Positions 1 through 7,139 of a DNA stretch of 11,382 bases are shown here, piece after piece. Below the pieces are notes generated by a model. It was given only the letters and a program-made list of their open reading frames with translations, ran no database searches and had not been told where the DNA came from. The DNA lies in NCBI GenBank assembly GCA_019747455.1, contig JAIEQT010000543.1, positions 1-11,382 on the forward strand, written 5' to 3'. Position 1 is the first letter of the stretch; each line of letters starts with the position of its first letter. The DNA is from Chitinophagaceae bacterium (GTDB lineage: Bacteria > Bacteroidota > Bacteroidia > Chitinophagales > Chitinophagaceae). Made by a program: the position numbers and the translations under genes.

Positions 1-728
1 AAGCTATTATAGTTGATGATGAACCTAATGCACGAAAGGTGCTTAGGGGATTATTACATGACCATTTTCAAGAAGTAGAGGTAGTAGCAGATTGCAAAGA
101 TGTTCCGGAAGCTGTAAAAACGATCAATAAATTGAAACCTACATTAGTTTTTTTAGATATTGATATGCCGGGCTATAGTGGGTTTGAACTACTTGATTTT
201 TTCGATAAAGGGCATATTGATTTTAAAATCATTTTTGTAACGGCCTATAGCGAGTATTCTTTGCGAGCCTTTGAAAGCTCTGCAGTTGACTATATACTAA
301 AACCCGTTCGCCTGGAACATTTACAAAGGGCCATGCGAAAAATTCAAATGGTTTCTCAACCGCAGGCCACTACCCGATATGATGTTCTTAAAGATAATAT
401 ACAACAAGACAAGAAAATCGTTTTGCAAACAGCAGAAACAATTTATGTAGTAAAAAAAGAAGATATTATTTATTTACAAGCAGAAGGTAGTTACACAAAA
501 ATCTATACAACTACACATAATACCCTCACTATAACAAAAAAACTAATTGATTTCGAATATTTGGAAGGTGATGGTTCTTTTTTTCGGACACATAGAAGCT
601 TTATTGTAAACCTGAATCATATTCAAAAAGTAGATAAAAAAGAATTTCTTGTTATTATGAGTAACGATGCGGCTGTATACCTTGCTCAGGATAAAAAGAA
701 TTTACTGATAGATAAGATTACGGCATAA
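1..728 (+). CDS. LytTR-family two-component response regulator (5' end cut by window edge)
   Basis: This is a DNA-binding response regulator: a receiver domain takes phosphate from a histidine kinase and a LytTR domain binds DNA. The frame is already open at base 3 and reads AIIVDDEPNARK before the GTG at 39. That GTG is therefore internal, and only a few codons are missing upstream. The receiver domain shows the acidic pair (DD), the phospho-acceptor Asp in FLDIDMPG, the conserved Thr in FVTAY and the Lys in YILKPV. The C-terminal ~105 residues (from about base 410) match LytTR, with typical IIYLQAEGSYTKIY and RTHRSFIVNL segments. All key receiver residues are present, so it should be phosphorylatable. 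The cognate sensor kinase is not in the window and may lie upstream. Target genes cannot be inferred. Its 3' end overlaps the convergent biotin ligase gene by 11 bp. Confidence 0.95.
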   Translation, partial: AIIVDDEPNARKVLRGLLHDHFQEVEVVADCKDVPEAVKTINKLKPTLVFLDIDMPGYSGFELLDFFDKGHIDFKIIFVTAYSEYSLRAFESSAVDYILKPVRLEHLQRAMRKIQMVSQPQATTRYDVLKDNIQQDKKIVLQTAETIYVVKKEDIIYLQAEGSYTKIYTTTHNTLTITKKLIDFEYLEGDGSFFRTHRSFIVNLNHIQKVDKKEFLVIMSNDAAVYLAQDKKNLLIDKITA

Positions 729-1455
729 TCCATTCTACTTCTCCAAATTTGAAATGATGTGTCATGCCTGCTTCGGCAACTAATTCGCCATAAGTATTTA
801 CTCCCTTGATCAAATAGTTGGTTAAGGAATTGTTTTTCCTAAGTTTTACTATCTCACCTCGCTTGAATAAATATTGGTTGAATTCGAGAAGTTCTTCTTG
901 CATATTCCCGGCCATCAAACGTTGGTATCTGTTATGTAAATGACCGCATAATTGTTTAGCAAGTGCAACCGGATGATGCTCCTTTCCGGTAATTTGTTTA
1001 ACGGAAACTGCTTTTTTAGGCAACTCGGGAAAAAAATCTTCATTTATATTCAATCCAATACCCACAATCGCAAATTGTGGAATCCCCTCTCGAAAAACTG
1101 TTTCAATGAGAATTCCTCCTGCCTTTCTGTCACGCCAATAAATATCATTCGGCCATTTTATAAATAATTCATCCCGTATGATGGACTTTAACAAATCGAT
1201 ACAAGCCAAAGTTGAGAAGCAGTGTAGCCCAAAAATGGGACCCGTTGCTAAAGGCTTTATATCAATCACAACAGATAAAATAAGGTTTTTGGATGGGCTT
1301 GCTTGCCATTTCTTACCCCTTTGTCCCTTCCCATCAAATTGATGGTGGGCAAAAAAAGCAGCTCCATGTTCAGCCAAATTTGCCTGTAACTGGCTCATGG
1401 CATAAATGTTGGTGCTATTTACAGCAGATAATTCTATAAACGGTTCACCAATCAT
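718..1455 (-). CDS. birA: Biotin-[acetyl-CoA-carboxylase] ligase, monofunctional
   Basis: This cytoplasmic enzyme makes biotinyl-5'-AMP and transfers biotin to the carrier lysine of biotin-dependent carboxylases. From the ATG at 1455 the protein has 245 residues. It carries the biotin/AMP-binding loop DGKGQRGKKW (41-50), KWPNDIYW (100-107), KAGGILIE (111-118) and GIGLNIN (132-138), followed by the small C-terminal domain. There is no N-terminal winged helix, so it is a ligase only, not a biotin-operon repressor like E. coli BirA. The frame can be extended eight codons to a TTG at 1479. I prefer the ATG because family proteins begin close to the substrate-contacting VNSTN segment (12-16). It is divergent from rsfS, with an ~80 bp gap from the ATG, and overlaps the response regulator tail to tail. 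No clear promoter was found for this strand. Confidence 0.94.
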   Translation of the reverse strand: MIGEPFIELSAVNSTNIYAMSQLQANLAEHGAAFFAHHQFDGKGQRGKKWQASPSKNLILSVVIDIKPLATGPIFGLHCFSTLACIDLLKSIIRDELFIKWPNDIYWRDRKAGGILIETVFREGIPQFAIVGIGLNINEDFFPELPKKAVSVKQITGKEHHPVALAKQLCGHLHNRYQRLMAGNMQEELLEFNQYLFKRGEIVKLRKNNSLTNYLIKGVNTYGELVAEAGMTHHFKFGEVEWIMP

Positions 1456-1487
1456 GGTTTTAACAGGTAATCCTAACAAAGAATTGT

Positions 1488-1495
1488 TATTTTTG
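1488..1495 (+). promoter_or_regulatory. Putative Bacteroidota -7 promoter box for the rsfS-ftsH operon
   Basis: TATTTTTG matches the Bacteroidota -7 consensus TAnnTTTG exactly. It lies about 40 bp upstream of the proposed rsfS start, in the short gap between divergent birA and rsfS, so transcription would start near 1500. No convincing -33 TTG element is seen at the expected distance, so the call rests on the -7 box and position only. Confidence 0.4.
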
Positions 1496-1536
1496 ACGAA
1501 GATAAGGTTAACATTTATTCATTAAACCCTTCATTA

Positions 1537-1938
1537 TTGGAACCTCTTTCAGTGCTTTCATCCCGCGAAAAAAAAGCGGTAACGCGGTTAACCAGAAATT
1601 CAAAAATTTTCAAAACGGTTATTCAGGCTATTCTAGATAAAAAAGGAGAACATGTAATTAGCCTGGATTTACGTAAAATACCGGAAGCCTCTGCCGATTT
1701 TTTTGTTGTTTGTGAGGCCTCCAGTACTACGCAAATCAAAGCCATAAGTGATTTTATTGAGGCGGAGGTTAAGAGAGTGTGTGATGAAGCGCCGTATAAG
1801 CATGAGGGAAAGCAGGCTGCCCAATGGGTTTTAATAGATTATATAAATATTGTAATACATGTGATGCATCCGGAATCGCGCAGGTTTTATAAACTGGAAG
1901 ACATGTGGAGCGATGCTGTTGCACAAGGACATGAATAG
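1537..1938 (+). CDS. rsfS: Ribosome silencing factor RsfS (DUF143/Iojap family)
   Basis: RsfS binds ribosomal protein L14 (uL14) on the large subunit and blocks subunit joining, lowering translation in starvation or stationary phase. The 133-residue product has the full family core from about residue 23: SKIFKTVIQAI, LDLRKIPEASADFFVVCEASS, YKHEGKQAAQWVLIDYINIVIHVM and RRFYKLEDMWSDA. The N-terminal ~22 residues are a basic extension rich in Ser, Arg and Lys. The start is uncertain. The open frame contains no ATG before the conserved core; TTG at 1537 is the best candidate and GTG at 1552 is the alternative. No Shine-Dalgarno is seen, which is normal in this phylum. It lies 62 bp upstream of ftsH on the same strand and is probably the first gene of the operon. 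Confidence 0.93.
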   Translation: MEPLSVLSSREKKAVTRLTRNSKIFKTVIQAILDKKGEHVISLDLRKIPEASADFFVVCEASSTTQIKAISDFIEAEVKRVCDEAPYKHEGKQAAQWVLIDYINIVIHVMHPESRRFYKLEDMWSDAVAQGHE

Positions 1939-1990
1939 TAAATTACCGAACTTTTATAAGGCTTAAACATTATATTTATTAGCAGACAAG

Positions 1991-1995
1991 AGGAG
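1991..1995 (+). promoter_or_regulatory. Strong Shine-Dalgarno (AGGAG) of ftsH
   Basis: AGGAG sits 5 nt before the ftsH ATG, within AAGAGGAG. Of the gene starts visible in the window it is the only one with a clear Shine-Dalgarno sequence; the others are A/T-rich or preceded by coding sequence. It fixes the ATG at 2001 as the start. Confidence 0.7.
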
Positions 1996-2000
1996 TATTT

Positions 2001-4052
2001 ATGGCACAGGAAAACAAACCGCAAAAAGGCGGACCGAATTTTGAAAAAGGAGAGGGCCCTAAAAAAGGCCCAAAGTTCAGCGTATATTGGATCTACGGAA
2101 TCGTATTGATTCTGATATTATCAGCGCAATTAATGAGGTTTAGTCCCGATCTCACCACCATCTCTCAGATGGATTTTATAAATAATATGCTCAAAAAAGG
2201 AGATGTACAACGCTTCGATATTATTGAAAACAAGAAAAAAATCAGGGTTTATATTAACCCAGATAGTTTGAGTAAAGATTACTATGTAAAAAAGTTTAAT
2301 AAAGATCTAAGCAAAGATAAATCTAAGGTAACTAACGTTCCATTATTTGAATTCGGCTACGCCGATTACAAGGTATTTGCAGATGACCTGAAAGATGCTT
2401 ATAAAGCTGTGCCCGGCTTAACCGAAGTGCCATCGAAAATTGAGGCAGACCCTGAGTGGTTTGGACCTGTATTTAATACTGTTTTATCCCTTTTACTCAT
2501 AGTGGGTGTGTGGGTTTTATTAATGCGTAAAATGGGTGGCCCATCTGGCGGAGGCGGTCCTGGAGGTATATTTAATATTGGGAAATCAAAAGCTACTTTG
2601 TTTGAAAAGGGAACCAAGGTGAATATCACATTTGCTGATGTTGCAGGGTTAGATGAGGCTAAAGTAGAAGTGATGGAGATCGTTGATTTTCTAAAAAATC
2701 CAAAAAAATATACATCATTAGGGGGTAAAATACCGAAAGGTGCTTTATTGGTTGGCCCCCCCGGAACCGGTAAAACTTTATTGGCCAAGGCCATGGCCGG
2801 AGAAGCGCAAGTGCCATTCTTTAGCCTAAGCGGTAGTGATTTCGTAGAAATGTTTGTGGGTGTGGGTGCCAGCCGTGTAAGAGATTTATTTAAGCAGGCA
2901 CGTGAAAAAGCCCCTTGTATCATTTTTATTGACGAAATCGATGCTATAGGCAGAGCTAGGGGTAGAAACGCTATCATGAGTAATGATGAGCGTGAGAATA
3001 CCTTAAATCAATTATTAGTTGAAATGGATGGTTTTGGTGGAGATACAGGTATTATTATTCTTGCCGCTACCAATAGGCCTGATGTATTGGATAGTGCCTT
3101 ATTACGACCAGGTAGGTTTGATAGACAAATTTCGATCGACAAACCCGATGTGAAAGGAAGAGAAGCTATTTTGAAAGTGCACTTACAGCCAATTAAAGTT
3201 TCAGAAACCCTTGATTTGCATAAGCTGGCAGAACAAACACCTGGCTTTGCCGGTGCCGATATAGCCAATGTATGTAATGAAGCAGCTTTGATTGCTGCGC
3301 GTAAAGGTAAGGAAGCTGTAGATATGAGCGATTTCCAGGACGCTATCGATAGAGTTATTGGTGGTCTTGAAAAGAAAAATAAGATAATTGCCCCCCATGA
3401 AAAATCGATTATCGCATATCACGAAGCCGGCCACGCTGTATGTGGATGGTATTTGGAGCACGCTTATCCTTTGCTAAAAGTTACGATTGTGCCAAGAGGT
3501 ACCGCAGCTTTAGGCTACGCGCAATACACGCCCACCGAACAGTACTTGTATAATACGGATCAATTGATGGACCAGATTTGTATGACATTAGGCGGAAGAG
3601 CAGCGGAAGAAATTTTCTTCGGGAAAATATCTACAGGGGCGTCGAACGACTTACAACAAATTACCCGAATTGCCTACAGCATGGTTACCGCTTATGGAAT
3701 GAATAAAAAAATAGGTAATGTAAGCTTTTACGATCCTTCACAAGAAAACAGCTTTACCAAACCATATAGTGAAGAAACGGGTAAGATCATCGATGAAGAA
3801 GTACGCAACATTATTGATGATGCGTATGCACGAACGTTAGATTTGCTTCGTGAAAAGAAGCATCAGGTTGAAACCCTGGCTAAAGAATTATTAGATAAAG
3901 AAGTATTACATAAAAGCGATGTTGAAGAATTGATAGGTAAAAGACCTTTTGAAGAGAAAAAAATACTCGAAATTGAACCCGAACAAATGAATGGTCATAC
4001 GCAGCCGGAATCCTCTACTAACAATACTGAGAATACAGAAGCTACAGCATGA
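2001..4052 (+). CDS. ftsH: ATP-dependent zinc metalloprotease FtsH
   Basis: FtsH is a hexameric inner-membrane AAA+ protease that extracts and degrades misfolded membrane proteins and some short-lived cytosolic regulators. The 683-residue product starts with a Lys/Gly/Pro-rich arm (1-28), then TM1 (about 29-46), a periplasmic domain (about 47-155), TM2 (about 157-176) and a Gly-rich linker (181-190). The AAA+ module has Walker A GPPGTGKT (252-259), Walker B FIDEIDA with D311/E312, and the second region of homology with Arg fingers R369 and R372. The protease domain has HEAGH (474-478) and the third zinc ligand D550 in ASNDLQQ. All catalytic residues are present, and length is normal for Bacteroidota. 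The C-terminal tail (about 655-683) is acidic and Asn/Thr/Glu-rich, probably disordered. The stop overlaps the next start as ATGA, indicating translational coupling. Confidence 0.99.
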   Translation: MAQENKPQKGGPNFEKGEGPKKGPKFSVYWIYGIVLILILSAQLMRFSPDLTTISQMDFINNMLKKGDVQRFDIIENKKKIRVYINPDSLSKDYYVKKFNKDLSKDKSKVTNVPLFEFGYADYKVFADDLKDAYKAVPGLTEVPSKIEADPEWFGPVFNTVLSLLLIVGVWVLLMRKMGGPSGGGGPGGIFNIGKSKATLFEKGTKVNITFADVAGLDEAKVEVMEIVDFLKNPKKYTSLGGKIPKGALLVGPPGTGKTLLAKAMAGEAQVPFFSLSGSDFVEMFVGVGASRVRDLFKQAREKAPCIIFIDEIDAIGRARGRNAIMSNDERENTLNQLLVEMDGFGGDTGIIILAATNRPDVLDSALLRPGRFDRQISIDKPDVKGREAILKVHLQPIKVSETLDLHKLAEQTPGFAGADIANVCNEAALIAARKGKEAVDMSDFQDAIDRVIGGLEKKNKIIAPHEKSIIAYHEAGHAVCGWYLEHAYPLLKVTIVPRGTAALGYAQYTPTEQYLYNTDQLMDQICMTLGGRAAEEIFFGKISTGASNDLQQITRIAYSMVTAYGMNKKIGNVSFYDPSQENSFTKPYSEETGKIIDEEVRNIIDDAYARTLDLLREKKHQVETLAKELLDKEVLHKSDVEELIGKRPFEEKKILEIEPEQMNGHTQPESSTNNTENTEATA

Positions 4053-4681
4053 GTAATTCAAGAGAACAGATTTTACAAAAAATAAAGCAGGCACTTCAAC
4101 ATAAAGTGCCTGCTCCCTTTCCTGCTATACCTGTAAATCCGATTCAATTCAATGCACTAGAAGAGGAAGATTTGGAACTTGCCTTTGCTTCAAATTTTAG
4201 TAATCTGCAAGGACGGTTTTCTTATTGCAGTAATGAATCTGAGTTAATCCTACAACTTAAAACGCTCATTGAAGCCCGTAAATGGGATAAGATATTTTGT
4301 AAAGAAACGGTACTACAAAATGACCTGGCAACAGCCGGTTTAGGCTTACAATACGCAGATGATTTACATAGTTGTGATTGTGCCATTACGGGCTGCGAGT
4401 ATCTGGTAGCCAGAACAGGCAGTATATTGTTAAGTAGTGCCACTGAAAGCGGTAGAACAACAAGTGTGTATGCACCTGTACATGTTTGTATAGCCTATAG
4501 CTCACAGTTGGTGCATGATATAGATGATGCACTAATGCAGTTAAGAGCAAAGCATGGTTCCCATTTTCCATCATTAGTAAGTTTGGCTACAGGGCCTAGT
4601 AGAACAGCAGATATAGAAAAAACATTGGTGGTTGGTGTACACGGACCTAAAGAAGTATTTTGTTTTTTAGTACAGCAATAG
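4049..4681 (+). CDS. LUD-domain (LutC-like) protein
   Basis: This is a LUD-domain protein of the LutC/YkgG type. In LutABC, LutC joins the Fe-S proteins LutA and LutB in oxidising L-lactate to pyruvate. Here it stands alone, so lactate oxidation cannot be assumed. The 210-residue product has an N-terminal helical region SREQILQKIKQAL and the family C-terminal signature: CAITGCEYLVARTGSILL (111-128), GRTTSVYAPVHV (135-146), TGPSRTADIE (181-190) and GVHGPKEVF (196-204). The usual AETGT reads ARTGS here (121-125). Three cysteines (109, 111, 116) lie close together; no metal-binding role is established for them. The start overlaps the ftsH stop by 4 bp, and the next gene begins 7 bp after the stop. 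A strong stem-loop (4086-4114) lies in codons 13-22. The family assignment is sure; the cellular role is not. Confidence 0.88.
   Translation: MSNSREQILQKIKQALQHKVPAPFPAIPVNPIQFNALEEEDLELAFASNFSNLQGRFSYCSNESELILQLKTLIEARKWDKIFCKETVLQNDLATAGLGLQYADDLHSCDCAITGCEYLVARTGSILLSSATESGRTTSVYAPVHVCIAYSSQLVHDIDDALMQLRAKHGSHFPSLVSLATGPSRTADIEKTLVVGVHGPKEVFCFLVQQ
4086..4114 (+). promoter_or_regulatory. Perfect 11-bp stem-loop at the ftsH/LUD junction
   Basis: AGCAGGCACTT (4086-4096) and AAGTGCCTGCT (4104-4114) are exact reverse complements around a 7-nt loop, CAACATA. The stem has six G-C pairs in an AT-rich context. It begins 34 nt after the ftsH stop and lies within the start of the LUD reading frame. 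No U-run follows (the next bases are CCCTTTCC), so it is not a classic intrinsic terminator. It could be an mRNA-stabilising 3' structure for ftsH, a processing site, or a brake on LUD translation. Function is inferred; the repeat itself is certain. Confidence 0.6.
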
Positions 4682-4688
4682 TTAAAGC

Positions 4689-5450
4689 ATGATTACTAAA
4701 ATTCCATCCGGCAAAAAAATTTACTTTCTCTCTGATTTTCATTTGGGAGCACCAAATTACGCGGCTAGCTTGGAGCGAGAAAAAAAAATCGTCCGCTTTT
4801 TAGATGAGATAGCGGATACAGCAGCTGCCATTTTTATTGTTGGAGATATATTTGACTTTTGGTTTGAATATAAAAGAGCAGTACCCAAATATTATACAAG
4901 GCTTCTGGGAAAACTGGCATCATTAACAGATAATAATATTCCTGTTTATGTATTTAGCGGCAATCATGATATGTGGATGAGTGGGTATTTTGAAGAAGAA
5001 CTCAATATACCTGTATTTCATGATCCCCGTGAATATATATGGAATGATAAAAAATTCTTGATTGGTCATGGAGATGGCTTAGGGCCGCATGACCATGGCT
5101 ATAAATTCTTAAAAAAAATATTCCGCAATCCTATTTGCAGATGGTTATTCGGTGTATTACATCCTAATTGGGGAATCGGTATAGCTAATTATTTCAGTAG
5201 AAAGAGTAGGGAGAAAACAGGTACTGCTGATGAAGCTTTTTTAGGAGAAGATAAGGAATGGCTTATCCTCTATTGTAAAGAAGTACTAACCCAAAAAGAA
5301 TATGACTATTTTATATTCGGACATAGGCATTATCCAATCGATTTCGCTTTAAATAATAAGAGCCGATATATTAATTTGGGGGATTGGATACGTAATTTCA
5401 CTTATGCAAGCTTTGATGGCGAAGTTGTTGAATTGAAAAAGTACGAATAA
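4689..5450 (+). CDS. lpxH: UDP-2,3-diacylglucosamine pyrophosphatase (LpxH-type)
   Basis: LpxH hydrolyses UDP-2,3-diacylglucosamine to lipid X and UMP, the fourth step of lipid A synthesis, at the cytoplasmic face of the inner membrane. The 253-residue product belongs to the calcineurin-like metallophosphoesterase family and has all metal-binding motifs in order: DFHLG (16-20), GDIFDFW (52-58), GNHD (91-94), GHGDG (126-130) and GHRH (211-214). The insert between the last two (about 131-205), with LHPNWGIGIANYFSRKSR, is basic and partly hydrophobic, consistent with the membrane-facing lipid-binding cap of LpxH. The start follows the LUD stop by 7 bp, and mscS begins 4 bp after its stop. Presence of lpxH implies a Gram-negative outer membrane. 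A run of nine A (4780-4788) lies early in the gene. A paralogous phosphoesterase cannot be fully excluded. Confidence 0.88.
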   Translation: MITKIPSGKKIYFLSDFHLGAPNYAASLEREKKIVRFLDEIADTAAAIFIVGDIFDFWFEYKRAVPKYYTRLLGKLASLTDNNIPVYVFSGNHDMWMSGYFEEELNIPVFHDPREYIWNDKKFLIGHGDGLGPHDHGYKFLKKIFRNPICRWLFGVLHPNWGIGIANYFSRKSREKTGTADEAFLGEDKEWLILYCKEVLTQKEYDYFIFGHRHYPIDFALNNKSRYINLGDWIRNFTYASFDGEVVELKKYE

Positions 5451-5454
5451 GGTT

Positions 5455-6555
5455 ATGAAAAAAATACTTGAACAAATTGTTTTAGATAATTCAGTTAAGA
5501 GTTATCTATTTGTTGCACTTGCTATTTTTATCGGGCTCTTATTAAAAAGGGTCATTTCTAAATATATTGCGCGCCTGTTATTTCGTTTTGTAGGAAAAGC
5601 CGGTAAATCTGTTGCTCGTGAATCTTTTCTAGAGTTAGTAGTAGAGCCGTTAGATTATTTTTTAATACTGCTGATTGCTATCATTTCGCTTGATAAACTA
5701 ACATATCCTTCCGTATTAAATATTACTGTTTATAGGGTTTCTTTACGTCAATTGATCGATGCCTTGGCAGACGGTGTAGTAATAATAGTATTTATATGGC
5801 TAGTAAGGCGATTAATAGATTTTGTTGCACTAATATTAGAAGAGAAAGCTAACTTCACTTCAGACCAAACAGATAATCAATTAATCATTTTTTTTAAAGA
5901 TTTTTTTAAAGCGATTGTTGTAATTATCGGTGTATTGATGATCATTCGATTTTCCTTTAATAAAGATATCAGTAGTGTATTAACGGGCTTGAGCATAGTT
6001 GGCGCAGCAATTGCGCTCGCTACAAGGGAAAGTATGGAAAACCTGATTGCTTCATTTATTATTTTTTTTGATAAGCCTTTTACAGTTGGTGATTTGGTAA
6101 AAGTAAATGGGTTTTCCGGTACTGTTGAGAAAATCGGATTAAGAAGTACTCGAATTCGAACATTGGAGAAAACATTTATTTCTGTTCCTAATAAGCAAAT
6201 GGTTGATACAATAGTAGATAATATATCACTTCGTACGCAACGTAAAGTTGAGTTAAAAGTTGAAATTGATATCAATGCTAGCTCACAATCAATTGCTGAT
6301 CTGCTGGCTGTTATTAAAGAAAAACTAGTGCTGCCATTTGTACAAAACCCACAAGTTCATTTGGTTGATACCGGTAAGAATGCCCATGTAATTTCTTTAG
6401 AGTATTTTGGCTCCATGGATGAAACTATGGACCAATTTTTAAATCACAGGGAAAAGATTTATTTAATGGTAATAGCCAGCATCGAAGAAAATAAGTTACA
6501 GCTAGCCGGCGCTTCAACAGACATCGTTATAAAGGAAAATAAGCTTAATTATTAA
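5455..6555 (+). CDS. MscS-family small-conductance mechanosensitive channel
   Basis: This inner-membrane channel opens under membrane tension and releases solutes during hypo-osmotic shock. The 366-residue product has hydrophobic segments at about 16-31, 65-79, 104-126 and 150-167. The pore-lining helix follows at about 172-196 (LTGLSIVGAAIALATRESMENL), rich in small residues as in MscS TM3. The beta domain follows with DKPFTVGDLVKVNGFSGTVEKIGLRSTRIRT and ISVPNKQM (about 206-248), then the C-terminal alpha/beta domain. It is longer than E. coli MscS (286 residues) because of one or two extra N-terminal helices. It follows lpxH by 4 bp and is probably the last gene of the operon. Its stop overlaps the convergent MerR gene by 11 bp. 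It carries T-runs of 8, 7 and 8 at 5888-5895, 5901-5907 and 6062-6069. The specific subfamily is not assigned. Confidence 0.94.
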   Translation: MKKILEQIVLDNSVKSYLFVALAIFIGLLLKRVISKYIARLLFRFVGKAGKSVARESFLELVVEPLDYFLILLIAIISLDKLTYPSVLNITVYRVSLRQLIDALADGVVIIVFIWLVRRLIDFVALILEEKANFTSDQTDNQLIIFFKDFFKAIVVIIGVLMIIRFSFNKDISSVLTGLSIVGAAIALATRESMENLIASFIIFFDKPFTVGDLVKVNGFSGTVEKIGLRSTRIRTLEKTFISVPNKQMVDTIVDNISLRTQRKVELKVEIDINASSQSIADLLAVIKEKLVLPFVQNPQVHLVDTGKNAHVISLEYFGSMDETMDQFLNHREKIYLMVIASIEENKLQLAGASTDIVIKENKLNY

Positions 6556-7114
6556 TTGAGGCCTTTAAGGCTAATAAAAACTCCTTTAACCCTGTGAGGG
6601 TATTGACCAATTTGGTTTCTGTATCAATTTTCTGCTTATTTGATTTTAAATAAGCTTTTGCACCCTCGATCGAAAACTTACGCTGACGTAATAAGAAATA
6701 AATCAGCTTCAAGTTTTTTATATCTTCTACCCTAAATAATCTGTCTCCTTTTCGGGTTTTGCGAGGCTGTAAAATATCGAACTCATTTTCCCAATAACGA
6801 AGCAGAGATGTATTTACTTTGAACCAACCTGCCACTTCGCTGATACTATAATACAATTTTTGTGAAAGTGTTTGCTCGTCGGGTACTTCTATCAAATCTG
6901 CCGTCGCATCAATTTCTTTAAATGACTTTCTTCCTCTTTTTCCTTCCTCTTTTTTTACTTTTACTATAATCTGTTCACTGGCATATACTACTTGCGCCGG
7001 CTGCTCTGTTTTTTGGGGCTTTGCAGGTTTAGGGATAGGTTTCTTTTTCTGGGTCGTTTTTTCTGCTATGGGTAACCCAAAAAGATCTAATTGTTGATGT
7101 ACTGTATTTGCCAC
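6545..7114 (-). CDS. MerR-family transcriptional regulator with long N-terminal arm
   Basis: This is a DNA-binding regulator with a MerR-type winged helix at about residues 88-156: YYSISEVAGWFKVNTSLLRYWENEF, then the wing with RKGDRLFRVEDIKNLKLIYFLL. After it comes only a short C-terminal helix (to 189) with no recognisable ligand-binding domain and no metal-binding cysteines. The signal it senses is unknown. Residues 1-86 are low-complexity (Lys, Pro, Gln, Glu), probably disordered. They contain QLDLF (8-12), resembling a sliding-clamp-binding motif, and KRGRKS (59-64), resembling an AT-hook. The start codon is GTG at 7114; no Shine-Dalgarno is seen. A TAnnTTTG box lies 26-33 bp upstream. 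The gene is divergent from the 3-hydroxybutyryl-CoA dehydrogenase gene across 77 bp, so regulation of itself or that neighbour is possible but unproven. Confidence 0.9.
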   Translation of the reverse strand: MANTVHQQLDLFGLPIAEKTTQKKKPIPKPAKPQKTEQPAQVVYASEQIIVKVKKEEGKRGRKSFKEIDATADLIEVPDEQTLSQKLYYSISEVAGWFKVNTSLLRYWENEFDILQPRKTRKGDRLFRVEDIKNLKLIYFLLRQRKFSIEGAKAYLKSNKQKIDTETKLVNTLTGLKEFLLALKASINN

Positions 7115-7139
7115 TTTGTAAAATTACTATTTCGTATTT

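Noticed and set aside
715..729. GATTA/TAATC repeat over the response regulator and birA stops as a bidirectional terminator
   Set aside because: The stem is 5 bp and AT-rich with no adjacent T-run; it mostly reflects opposed TAA stop codons.
2060..2067. AAAAAAG tract in ftsH as a -1 frameshift slippery site
   Set aside because: The reading frame is AAA AAA GGC, so the A AAA AAG phase is wrong, and FtsH reads through intact.
2399..3461. Long open frames on the minus strand inside ftsH (86-192 codons)
   Set aside because: They lie wholly within a highly conserved ftsH and their translations show no recognisable domain; they are shadows of its codon pattern.
3606..3620. GAAGAAA-T-TTTCTTC palindrome in ftsH
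   Set aside because: It arises from the codons of the conserved EEIFF segment and has too small a loop for a hairpin.
6561..6571. GCCTTTAAGGC palindrome after the mscS-type stop as a terminator
   Set aside because: The usable stem is only 4 bp with a 3-nt loop, and no T-run follows on either strand.
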